Positions 35,821-47,800 of a stretch of 64,000 nt of DNA are shown one piece after another (positions within the stretch are counted from its first letter, which is position 1; the number at the start of each line of letters is the position of its first letter). Both the position numbers and the translations under genes were made by a program. Below the pieces are notes generated by a model that saw only the letters and a program-made list of their open reading frames with translations, did not search any database and was not told where the DNA came from. Source of the stretch: Girardinichthys multiradiatus (Eukaryota; Chordata; Actinopteri; Cyprinodontiformes; Goodeidae); the NCBI RefSeq assembly GCF_021462225.1, contig NC_061795.1, positions 5,363,501-5,427,500 on the forward strand, written 5' to 3'.

Positions 35821-38800
35821 CTGAAGGAGGACAAAGAAGAACTGACATGGGAAACACACACATTGTGCCTTAATACAACCATGAGAATGCACCAAAACCT
35901 GCACTGGAGAAAGAGTTCTGACCTCAGGCAGGAAGCAGAGGACATTTTTCCCCTTAATCCAGTCCGGATTATGACACAAGTAGGCCAGTTAGTTTCAGGC
36001 TTGACCGGGTGGGAAATATCTGCTTGTGTACCAGTATGAAAACACCACCAGCACATTTTGAGGATGAAGGCATGTCTGGGCCCACAGCACCACTACAGCA
36101 TGACTCGCAAAACTGAGTCTCCTAAACTTCCTGTGCCAAATCCCCAAGCAGTCGCCAGGCAAGAGTCAGATCTTGGTCACAGTCATGACTGTAAAACTAA
36201 ATCTCTTCATGCAGCAAAGTCAAAGTTTTCTTCTGGTAAATATGACTTGGGAGTTTGCTGTTGGCAGTGAACTCAGATTTCTTGGGATTGCTGGAATTCT
36301 GACATATAATCACAGTTATTCCTAATTTACAATAAGTATTTGGTTTATTTACACAGACTTTGTTGCCTTCTAATACACTTGTTATATTAATTAATATGAA
36401 CCACTGAACTTATTCTGGAACATTATGTACTTGTGAACACCTCAAATAAAACTACCCTCGCATCTGCAAAGCTACAGACTAGAACATTTCTTGTACTTTA
36501 AATATGACACGTCTGGATTTATCCATAATGGATCTACATTATACTGCAAAATTGGAATTACATTTCCCACAGTGAAATGCAGACATGAAACTTCATTAAA
36601 TCATCATTGTTTGCTAAAACTCACCTTGTGACTCAGATATTTACTTCAAGTTATGGTATCAACCTCAAGCAAGCAGCTTAAAGTCATTGGAATGAAATAA
36701 TTCCAAGGTTTTATGTATCATAGGACATAAAAATCATCTAATCTTTACAAGGTTCTAAAATTTTATTCATCTAACCTCAAAAGTACAAAAAGTAACAAGT
36801 TGATTCAACAAATGTGACAGCAAATAAAAGCTTTGTGTAACAAACCAAGAACACCCTGGCTGTCTCCAACAGACTTAAGGAGAGCAGCAATCACATGATT
36901 ACTGTTCATCAGCACATTTTCACACATTGCTGGTCTTGACTATAGAAGTGTGTATTAACACATTGCCAAGCTGAAAACTCCAACAGTCTACACCAAAAAA
37001 TATTTTTTCACATGTAGAAAACATTAAAGTCAGTTGCAAATTTTACTATTAGTATTGGCAGCTGGAAAGGTTTCTAGAAAAAGCTTCCTCTCTCTGAACA
37101 CATGAATGTACCATAACTTTAGGTTACTTTCGTAACCCCGGTTCTCTGAGTAGCATGAGTGAGTGTCTCACATTGGGAACGCCCTTGGCGTGACCTCATC
37201 AGAAGCTCCTATTGCATTATGCCAGCCACAATTGGCTGGAAATAAGCCTGTCAGTGTCAGAGAGGGCAGAGTCCCTCCCCCTATTTATAGGGCTGTCGCT
37301 GCACTGATAGTTTATTCAAAACATTCACCTCTTCCTCGAAACGTCAAAGCAAGGAGCGTGACTTGGTGAGACACTTACTCATGCTACTCAGAGAACCGGG
37401 GTTACGAAAGTAACCTAAAGTTCTCTTTCATAGCATTCATTTCGTGTCTCACATTGGGAACGAAAATATACTGACTCCCGTATTGCTCAGCAGATTACTC
37501 ACTGCATGTCAGCAGATTGTAAAACAATCAATCACAGTTCTCTATAGCGCTCGGTGCCACACCGAGTACTGAATGAGCCAGCGATGATGCTGTGACGTCT
37601 AGTTTGTAAAACCGAGCAAACGTGTGAGGAGACGCCCAGCTTGCAGCGGCACAAACCTCTCGCAGAGATACTCCTCCGAGCAGGGCCCATGAAGAGCTTA
37701 AGCTCCTAGTAGAGTGGGCACGCAGGCCCTCTGGAGGCTGAAGCCCTTTTGAACTATAGGCTAAGGAGATTGCAGCAGTGATCCAATGGGCGAGCCGCTG
37801 TTTTGACACCGGTTTCCCATAATAATTCTTAGCCCAGGAGACAAACAGCTGGTCACTTTTCCTGACCTGTTTTGTTCTCCCTAGGTAGATCTGTAAAGCA
37901 CGTATCGGACAGAGATTGTGCAGCTTCTCCTCTTCCTGTGAGAAGAAAGGAGGGGGATTAAAAACCACCAACTCAATTGGAGAGTATGACCCCAACACTT
38001 TAGGCTCAAAAGCAGGGTTGGGGAGCAAAACCATCCTAGTTTTGTCCGGAGAAAATTTTGTGCAAGAAGGATGCACTGATAAAGCGTGGATTTCTCCCAC
38101 ACGCTTAGCAGAGGCCAGTGCCAACAGGAGTGCTGTTTTTAGAGCTACTATCTTTAATTCCACCTGATCCAATGGCTCAAAGGGTGGGCTAGTGAGAGCA
38201 TCCAGCACTAGTGGCAGATCCCACGATGGAGCAGTGGGTCTTGAAACGGGGAGCTTCCTGCGAGCCCCTCGTATGAACCAGCCCACTAATGGGTGCTGTC
38301 CTGCAGTTTTTCCTTCAAAACCTACATGGCAGGCTGAAATTGCAGCTAAGTAAACCTTAATAGTGGAAAAAGCTTTTCCCTTTTCAATCAGGTTCTGTAA
38401 GAAGGCTAAAATCACCGCCACAGAACACTGAAAGGGTATTTCTTGAATTTCAGAGCACCATTTTTCAAAAACGGACCATTTGTGCTCATACAAAGATCTT
38501 GTAGCAGGCGCTCTGGCATTCTGTATTGTTTCAATGACATTCTGAGGGAGACCTACAGATTGCAGATTGAACCACTCACGGGCCAAGCCCACAGAGCCAG
38601 ATGTTCTGGGTGGGGATGGAATATTTGTCCTCGTGCCTGAGACAGCAGATCCCTGCGTGCCGGAAGAGGCCACGGCTCCTGGCAGAGGAGCTGTGTTATT
38701 TCCCCTAACCAGTGTTTTGCTGGCCAATGGGGTGCAATAACGATCATTGTCAGGCCTTCTGCTCGTACCCTGGCTAGCGTTGGTGCAATGAGAGCTATTC

Positions 38801-41800
38801 GGGGAAACGCATAGAGCAGAACACAAGGCCAGGTGTGGGCTAGTGCGTCCACCTCCAGAGGTGCGTTCTGATCGTGCAGGGAGAAGAACAGGGGGCACCG
38901 ATTGTTCTCCTGTGAAGCAAACAGGTCCACTGATGGCTGACCGAACTTCTGCCAGACCAGCCTGGTCACCTCCGGATGGAGCTTCCACTCTGCATACAGA
39001 GGATTCCCCCTGGAGAGAAGGTCTGCTCCACAGTTCAGTACTCCTGGGATGTGAGTGGCTCTCAGTGACAGAAAATGTCTGCTGCTCCAAATTATTAGTT
39101 TGTGAGTCAGCCTGTGGAGCCTCAGTGACCTCAGACCTCCCTGCCTGTTGATATAAGCCACCACAGTGGTGTTGTCTGTTGTGATCAGCACGTGGTGTCC
39201 CCTCAGGATAGGGAGAAAATGTTTTAATGTCAAGTGAACAGCCATCAGCTCCAGGTAATTTATGTGAGCTGACAGCATGTTTGGGCCCCAAGACCCATTC
39301 ACCATTTGTCGTTCGCATATACCTCCCCAGCCCGACAGGGAGGCATCCGTCGTGACCACCTTTCTGTTTTGCACGACTCCGATCGGAACACCCTCGGTCA
39401 GCATATCGGCATCCCGCCAAGGACGTAGTGCTCTTGTGCAGGCTGTGGTGACCCTCACTCTCTGACGGAAGTGTGGGTTCAGCCCCTGTTGAGAGGCCAC
39501 CCATCGTTGGATCCCTCTCATGTGGAGCCGTCCCAGCGGGACTACTACTAATGCAGAGTGTGAACGATACCAGATTTCCTCTGTGAAACATGGACAAGCA
39601 GTTGAGCATGGTTTTCACTCTGTCCTCTGTTAGTCTCACTCTGGCCTGGACTGAGTTTAGAGAGAGACCTATGAAGGATATTTGTTGAGAAGGAAGCAGG
39701 ACACTCTTCTCCACATTTATTTGGAAACCCAGATCCATCATGTGCTGTGCTAATACAGCTGTGTGGTCTGCAGCTTCTTGGTGGGAGGACGAGGCGATCA
39801 GCCAGTCGTCTACAGGTCCTTCTCAAAATATTAGCATATTGTGATAAAGTTCATTATTTTCCATAATGTCATGATGAAAATTTAACATTCATATATTTTA
39901 GATTCATTGCACACTAACTGAAATATTTCAGGTCTTTTATTGTCTTAATACGGATGATTTTGGCATACAGCTCATGAAAACCCAAAATTCCTATCTCACA
40001 AAATTAGCATATTTCATCCGACCAATAAAAGAAGTGTTTTTAATACAAAAAACGTCAACCTTCAAATAATCATGTATGGTTATGCACTCAATACTTGGTC
40101 GGGAATCCTTTTGCAGAAATGACTGCTTCAATGCGACGTGGCATGGAGGCAATCAGCCTGTGGCACTGCTGAGGTCTTATGGAGGCCCAGGATGCTTCGA
40201 TAGCGGCCTTTAGCTCATCCAGAGTGTTGGGTCTTGAGTCTCTCAACGTTCTCTTCACAATATCCCACAGATTCTCTATGGGGTTCAGGTCAGGAGAGTT
40301 GGCAGGCCAATTGAGCACAGTGATACCATGGTCAGTAAACCATTTACCAGTGGTTTGGCATCAGCAGCGACGAGGCGTTCAGAGCACGGACTGAGAGCGC
40401 CGCAGCCCTGTAGGACTTGTCTGTCAGGCTGGACTGAAAACGGTCCGCTCTTGAAGGGAGGGCGGGACCACCCGCTGATATGGAGGTCTTCGGGTGTAGG
40501 TGCGCTGCCACCGCCGGCTTGACTGGTGGCATCTGGCGGAGACCGCTTTTTTCCATCCCGTCACAATCCAGCACCGAACTGCCAGCCACCGGGTGCTTCT
40601 CCTTAAAGGGCTTGTTGCGCCAGGAGACGGCCAGTTCTTCCAGTAGCTCCGGGAAAAACGGCAAGAGTTGTCTGCCTGTTTTCCGTGCTTTTGGTAGCTT
40701 CTTTCCGTCGAAACGGGAGCGGACTACCTCCGCCTGAACCTCGGGCCACTGGATGTTTAACGTGGCAGCAGCGCGTTTGCACACGTCGTGCAGGTCAAAA
40801 TCCAGTTCATGCATATCATGACCGGGTTGGCCCGCGCCTGAGGAAATGGGTTTTGCAACCCGTCCTGACGGAGGCGGACATGGGTCATAATGCTCATCGT
40901 TATCCGAGAAGGGCATTTCCGAATCCAGGTCAGAGAGTTCATCGTCTCCCGCCATCAGGAAATCCGGCGGGCCGGATGCGGGGGCGTGCTCGGACATTTC
41001 AGGTGGCAGAGGGTCCACGGCGTCGAGGATTTCTCCCCGACTTGGTCCGGCTACTGCATCGGTGGTCAGAGAAACCGCTTGATCGGCTGGTTCCTGTACA
41101 GATGCTGTCGAAGCCAACACTGGGTCGTTGCTGGACAATGTCGACTGACTGGCTAGACGGCGACGGAGCATCTTAAGGGAGAACCGGCTACAGTGAGAGC
41201 ACTCTTCCCCAGGCTCAAAGGCTGCTTGAGTGTGTTTCAGACCGAGACACACCACACAAGCCAGGTGGGTATCCCAGCTTGAAGTTTCATTGCCACACGG
41301 GCAGGTTCGTGCCTGTATGCTCTCCTCAGTTTTTGTGGAAGACTTGGCAGTCTCCATGTTTGAAGGAGATTTGGCTGTGAGGCTACGAAAAGGAAAAGAA
41401 AACTAGCTGATGACAGCTAAGCTAACCAGGTGTGGCTAGGTTGGGGGGAGCGTTGCGGCTTCCCTATGGGTAGCTTACAAAGGGAGTATTGCTACTCTTT
41501 AACGGACAACCGTAGCAAGTAAGTTGACCCACTTTTTTTTTTTTTCTTTTGTGAGTATTTCTACTCTTCCCGCGGTATTTCTACCGAGGGAATAGCTACT
41601 CTCCGTGATACTGGACAAACCCAGAGCAAAGCGCCCGGTGACCGAGCTTGCGCACATGTCTGTGGACAGTTTAGCTAGGCTCCGAAGACAGGCCGTATCT
41701 ACTGGAGAGCTAGTTGGAACTTCTGCTCGTTGCGAGAAGAGGTTTTTGAATAAACTATCAGTGCAGCGACAGCCCTATAAATAGGGGGAGGGACCCTGCC

Positions 41801-44800
41801 CTCTCTGACACTGACAGGCTTATTTCCAGCCAATCGTGGCTGGCGTAATGCAATAGGAGCTTCTGATGAGGTCACGCCGAGGGCGTTCCCAATGTGAGAC
41901 ACGAAACGAATGCTATGAAAGAGAACCACATAGACATCTGGAGATGACTGGCCAAAATGCACGGCATGATGTTTGGAGATGCCCAAACACGGTGGTGATT
42001 TGGGCTTGTTTAGCAGATAAAGGAGCAGGAAACCTCTCATTTACTACTCCTGCGGACCAAAACATTTGAGAGATGGATCCAAGACACATGTTAAAATGAT
42101 TTGACTAATGTATAGATTTAAAATATGAAATTGTGAAATAGTGTTTTTCTTAAAATTTTGTTAAAGATTTTGTGGTAAAAAAGTGCACCCTCTGTCAACT
42201 TTTAAAAAAGATCTGTCTTTTAATCATTTAAAAATTGAACATCCAACTTATGAAAATTGGACTGGATCATTCGGAACTAAAGACAAAATCCAAAACACAG
42301 TGCATGACTTGATAAAACCTTTATTCTTTTTGAGACAATAGTTTCAAATGGTATAAATATCAACATTTGTATTAAGAAAAATATTTGACAGAACAAAGGT
42401 TGATTTTAAATATAGTGTCTTTAGTTTAGAATAATTATTAAGCCCCTTTTTGACCAGTTCAAGTATCTGACATAATGAAGTAGAGGTGATCAAACATAAT
42501 TCAGAGTCTTTAAAGTAGTTAAATAGCCCTTAACTACCTAGCGTACTGTAGGTCAGGTTGAAAAATCTTCAGAAACCCGGGGAACCATTGGTCGAAACCA
42601 CTTTAAAAGACAGTCAACTCTGGATGTGACAAGAGGGACAATTATATATATATTATATAGTATATATATCAACTTTATTTTAGTGACATTAAAAACTTAA
42701 AAAAATGAAACATTTCAGTTAACCAAAAAAAAAAAAAAAAAGAAAATCAAAGGAAGAAGTCTGTATATGGGGGAAAATACATGTTAAAACTGATCTAGAC
42801 ACAGATATAGAGCCTCTACTAAAACGTCCACAGCACACATTTAACAATGTTGAATTTGTTTTTTGCCAACCGTATTTTTTATTCTTTTGGTAAAAAAAAA
42901 AAAACCTGTTCAGGGAGTGCCTAGACTTGACTGCTGGAGATGGGCATCAGCTTCCCCGCTACCCTGCATCGAATTAAGTGATTTGTTTCCTATTACTTGC
43001 CTCCATATTTCTCATAGTGCTAAAAAAAACAGACAACTTAAAAGTATTGCCTATTTTAAAAATAGTTTTTTTTGTCGGGCTGCAGCTCATCATCTCACAC
43101 AGCAGATGACAGTACGGACTTGAAAAAAGTGATTCAGAGTTCTACAAAACAGTGACCTCAAAATGAACCTAAACGTGTAGATCACTGGTATTTTCATCTG
43201 ACTCAATCTGCCCCTGGTTATGTTTAGTACAAACTGAGCCCATGGCATGTGAAAATCAACTGTTAGGACAATACAACAAGCTGTTTCAAGGAAACACTTA
43301 TTGCATTGGTGCTACTGCTCTCTGTCTCCATCATAGGCATGTCTGAGTAACACTGTTAACATTAAGAAATGGAGTCAATGTCTGAATCATAGTGTTAGCC
43401 ACTTCCATTAGCCCATCTTCATCTGCATGGTTTGCTATATTGTATTTTGTTGATAAAACCACTCTTTCTAAAGAAGCTTTATTATAAGAGACAAAAAAAA
43501 AAGTTTTCATCAAGACTACAAGCATTTTAAAAAAATGGGGGGAATAAATATTACAATTTGTATATACTATAAATTCAAATAGCTGCGTATTTGGGTCTGA
43601 AACAAGTACAAAAGCAATACAAAGTATAGGGAGAGACTACATGTTTTTAAGGCTTTTTTGTGCCGTCTAAGAGAAAAACTAATGTTTATATGTAAGATGA
43701 ATCCGTGGGTTTAACAATAAATCATTTTGACAGGTTACAGAACAGGTTATTCCCATAAACACAGAAAGCTTGCTTCTGTGTAACCAAACAACATATTTTT
43801 CCAGAAGAAAGTAAAATTCAGTTTCAGGTTTCATACACAAGGACTGTAAAAATAAATGGACTATTGGTTCTCTGCGGTTTTCACAGACAATTGACACTGG
43901 CATGCCAGTTAGTGGTATACAATCTGGGCAGCATTTTAAGATATTTATTTACCCTATTAGTGAAGAAAAACATTTATGTAGTAGTAGCCACACTTAGTCC
44001 CATCAAATATCTTCAACAACGCTGGACCAATATGACTGAGAAGAAGTGACTGCCTCAAGAAAAAGGCCATGTGTGCTCTGATTCGTCCTTCTACAGGATG
44101 ACAGAAAATTTATTATGCTAATTCCTTGTTATCCAAGCAGAAAAGGTATTTAATACTGAAAGGCCCCTTTGCAAATAGCCTCCACATACTTGTTTAAAAA
44201 AATGCAATGGAGTTCTTTTTGTATCAAAACGGGTATCTAATAAAAAACAGGTTTGATTGTTGAACTGTATTTTTTTCCAAGGTTTTGTGATGGAGCCTTC
44301 CCTTTAGGTGAGCTTTAGAACACACCCAGTTTTCCAACCACCGGCTGAATAATGTGGCTTTGATAGCCTAGGGTATGAATATTTTACATCCAAGAGAATC
44401 TGAATGTTTTGCTTTGGCCTTTCGAAATTGTCCTAATAGGACTACAAAAACAGAATGGGGTCCAATAATACTATAAGTTCTGTTATTTCAAATCTGACCC
44501 AACCAAGGACCTCGCCATCACAGATAGAGTACCATATTAATCTACTACAAGGGTTTTCAACCTAGTTCCTTCACGTCACACTCCACCTCTGACCATTCTT
44601 TCTCACATCTCCAGCTCGCTCACCCGTCAAATCTGCACCATCTCGTCTCCTCCCTATGCCCCCACCCTTGCCTTCCCATACGCCCCTCATCCCTCCACCT
44701 CGGTGTCTGTGTGCTGACAGGTTGATGTCATGCTGCTGCTGACTTATGGGCTGTGAGCTTTCTGCCTTGTCACGACCGACTCTCTTCTTGGAATACAAAT

Positions 44801-47800
44801 GCAAACACATTCATATACGTAGAGATTCAAGTATACACATGCAAGAGCTCCTGCACATACCTCTCAGAGCTCACCAAATTTCATATAACCCTGCATAGAG
44901 CCCAGTGGTTTTTAATTATGTTGCTGTTAATTTTCATCTAAAAGAAACTCCGTAACAGACACTGTTGTATGAAATATTTGAATTGTCATGAATCCTGTTC
45001 AATTTTGCTTTCTATATTCCTGTCATTGTTTCTGCTTTTTCATATGGCATCTTCATCCTCATGTTTTTTTTTTTCAGACAAACACATGGTCAGAAATCTG
45101 TCATCTACATTATTTAAAGTAATTTGTGTATGTTGTCAATTTCCTGATGTGCTTGGGATCACTGTCCTGTTGCCTGAATCACTTTAAACCAGAAGTTAGC
45201 TGTTTGAAAGACAACTCACATCTGAATAAAGTATATCTTAGTAAACATATGAGATCAAGGTCAACACAATAATTATAAGGTGTTTGGGTCATCAAAAACA
45301 AAACACAAGACCCCACAAATCATCATCCCTCCAACATCTCCAGTGATTGTTGGTATGGGGTACTGGCACTAATACGCTGTGTTAGTCATTCGCTAAAGGG
45401 TTCTTTCAAAAAGATTAGAAAACAACCATTTACAGTGTGACACTGTATTAATTAGTTCAAAAACATTAAGTAGCAGGTAATTAATCACAGATGTTCAGTA
45501 CAGCCCGTTTCTGGTTCGGCCTGAACCTGTAACAAAAAACTAATGTAGTGTAAAAACTAGTGGTAGGATGCACAGTTTTAAAAATTTTATGAATTTGAGG
45601 CTTTGTAAATAACTTATTTTGATTAATTACAGTTTTATTAAATAATATCAGACACTGTTTTACAATTGAAATAAATTGTATTTGACACAGAAAAAAATTA
45701 TATTACTAATTATACATGTACCTTAGTCTTAAATGTTGCTAGCGACACTATATTCCAAACACCTTAAATTAAAATGTCAGTAAACTGGCATAAGCTGGAA
45801 TCCAGAGCGTTTTTATAGAAAATAAGGACGTATGGTACATGTATTCATAGCACAGATGTTCAGTATAGCCCGTTTCTGGTTCGGCCCGAACCTGTAACAA
45901 ATCAATACAGCCTTTTTTCAAACAGGTGCACATGCAGAAGCACATGTATGAAGAAGTCTATGATCTGTCACACAACTTTAAAAAGTGGCTACGAAACAAA
46001 TGCAGCTTATTAGGGACTCCCAGCGATCACTTAGGTGTCCTGCTTGGGACCATTGATGTTTCTCATTCAGTTCCAGTGATGAAGGAGAAAGAAATGTGGA
46101 CCGAACCAAGGTTCTGTGTCGGTTTATTCAACATTTTGCTCTACATTGAAATTAAATACTTTACCATGGATTCTGGTCCATACCAAAGTGGTCAATGCAA
46201 AAGTTTTCTGCAGCAGCCTTGTTCAGTTTGTTTCTACCGCGTATTTTCTTTGGTGATCAACTGGAGTCGGCTGATGAGGATGGAAGTCTCCGTCGAAACA
46301 TGTCAGGTATGTCCTTGTGGACAAAAAAAAAAAAAAAGTGTCTAATGACAAAAGAACCTAAAGAGTATAGGCTGACTCGGTTGCCACAAGTTCTTACTAG
46401 TTTCTGCTTGAGCAGCTTCCATCCGAGTCCAGCGTCTGTTAGCGTTCACTTGTTGTGTTATTAGCCACATTAGCCGCTAATTCCTCACTGTGTTACACCT
46501 GATGCAGCCTTCTTTCGCTGAAGGTTTCCCTGCATTAATTCATAGGGTTTAGCTGATTAGTGCAGAGCTGGCGAGGAAACATCTCAGCAGGGAAATTCAA
46601 TGTCATGCAACACCACAATGAGGCTATCAGTAAGTGGCTGATATTTCAACAGATAATGTTATCTTATGCCGTCTGGCATAATCCATCACTGTTGCTGAAA
46701 GAGGAGCTTTACTGACCTTTTCACTAATGTGCTCTGCTGGGGTTATACTCAGCTCTGTGGACCTGCGGTTTAGCCTAACGTTACTAAACGTCCACTGATG
46801 AGAAGGATTGCAACTGTCTTCAGGCTTTTTACCGCAGGATCCTGTTCCAGGAAGCAAGGTAGGTGTCTGAGGCCATTATTTATTCCCCTTCATTTCCACT
46901 GTATCTCCAAGGCTAAAAATCCAGTGACTGAGGTGGAAATCTATCCAGGAAAAGGTCCTAATATTGGAGGCAGTACTTTTTCATTTACCGGGGACTTTGG
47001 GATGGAGTTCAAACACTCGACATTTACTTAAAGCTGTCAGTAATCCTTTAAAGTATTTTAGGTTTTTAAAACATCTCATTCTCTGAGGTACAAATAAAAA
47101 CAACCAGAATGCTCAATGACTTTTACGATCTCAAATGAAGAAACAATACACTAGTGCTTAGTGTGTGTGTTTTGGAACTTGTTATAGTGTAAGGCCCATT
47201 TTTCCAAAAACATACTACGTTGTGCGGACCCACTGCTCCTCATGGGGCCCAAAGCCTGGGCAACTCTCGGACACCTTCGTCATCTCACTTACCGAATGTG
47301 AGTGAGATGATGCTGATCAACGCTGCTGCAGTGGGAGGAGTTACCTGCTCAGCCTCAGCCCTGTATTGGCCTTCACAGAGGAAATGTCATTTTGGAGGCA
47401 GGGCTAAAATGTTTGGAACGTCTATAAAGCATTTTCCAAGTAGTGATGCTGCTCCGGAGCGTGTCGAGTAATCCAGGCAATCGCTCGAGGCTTGTGTTGA
47501 CAACGTACAAGTCCTTCTCAAAATATTAGCATATTGTGATAAAGTTCATTATTTTCCATAATGTAATCATGAAAATTTAACATTCATATATTTTAGATTC
47601 ATTACACACTAACTGAAATATTTCAGGTCTTTTATTGTCTTAATACGGATGATTTTGGCATACAGCTCATGAAAACCCAAAATTCCTATCTCACAAAATT
47701 AGCATATTTCATCCGACCAATAAAAGAAAAGTGTTTTTAATACAAAAAACGTCAACCTTCAAATAATCATGTACAGTTATGCACTCAATACTTGGTCAGG

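Larger units (their letters stand above)
37115..41927 (-). mobile_element. DIRS-like tyrosine-recombinase retrotransposon, disrupted
   Basis: Inverted terminal repeats at about 37157-37340 and 41730-41912 are reverse complements with few mismatches. Between them on the - strand lie a Gag-like ORF, the end of a reverse transcriptase, an RNase H and a tyrosine recombinase. A second copy of the terminal sequence at 37366-37465 is complementary to the element's ends, as expected for the internal complementary region of DIRS elements. No target duplication is expected for this class. A Tc1 fragment (39813 to about 40358) replaces the RT core, so the element is dead. It lies in the last asz1 intron, same strand as asz1. 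Confidence 0.9.

Noticed and set aside
37155..41925. Long terminal repeats of a virus-like (LTR) retroelement
   Set aside because: The terminal repeats are inverted, not direct, and the enzyme is a tyrosine recombinase, so this is a DIRS-type element and not an LTR retrovirus relative.
44571..44810. Gly/Arg-rich 79-codon frame as a possible gene
   Set aside because: No splice-consistent neighbours, no recognisable domain and low-complexity composition; kept only as a weak finding.
45926..46345. 139-codon open frame on the + strand
   Set aside because: Runs through the duplicated repeat block and is not preserved in the second copy; ends in a poly-Lys from a poly(A) run. No family resemblance.
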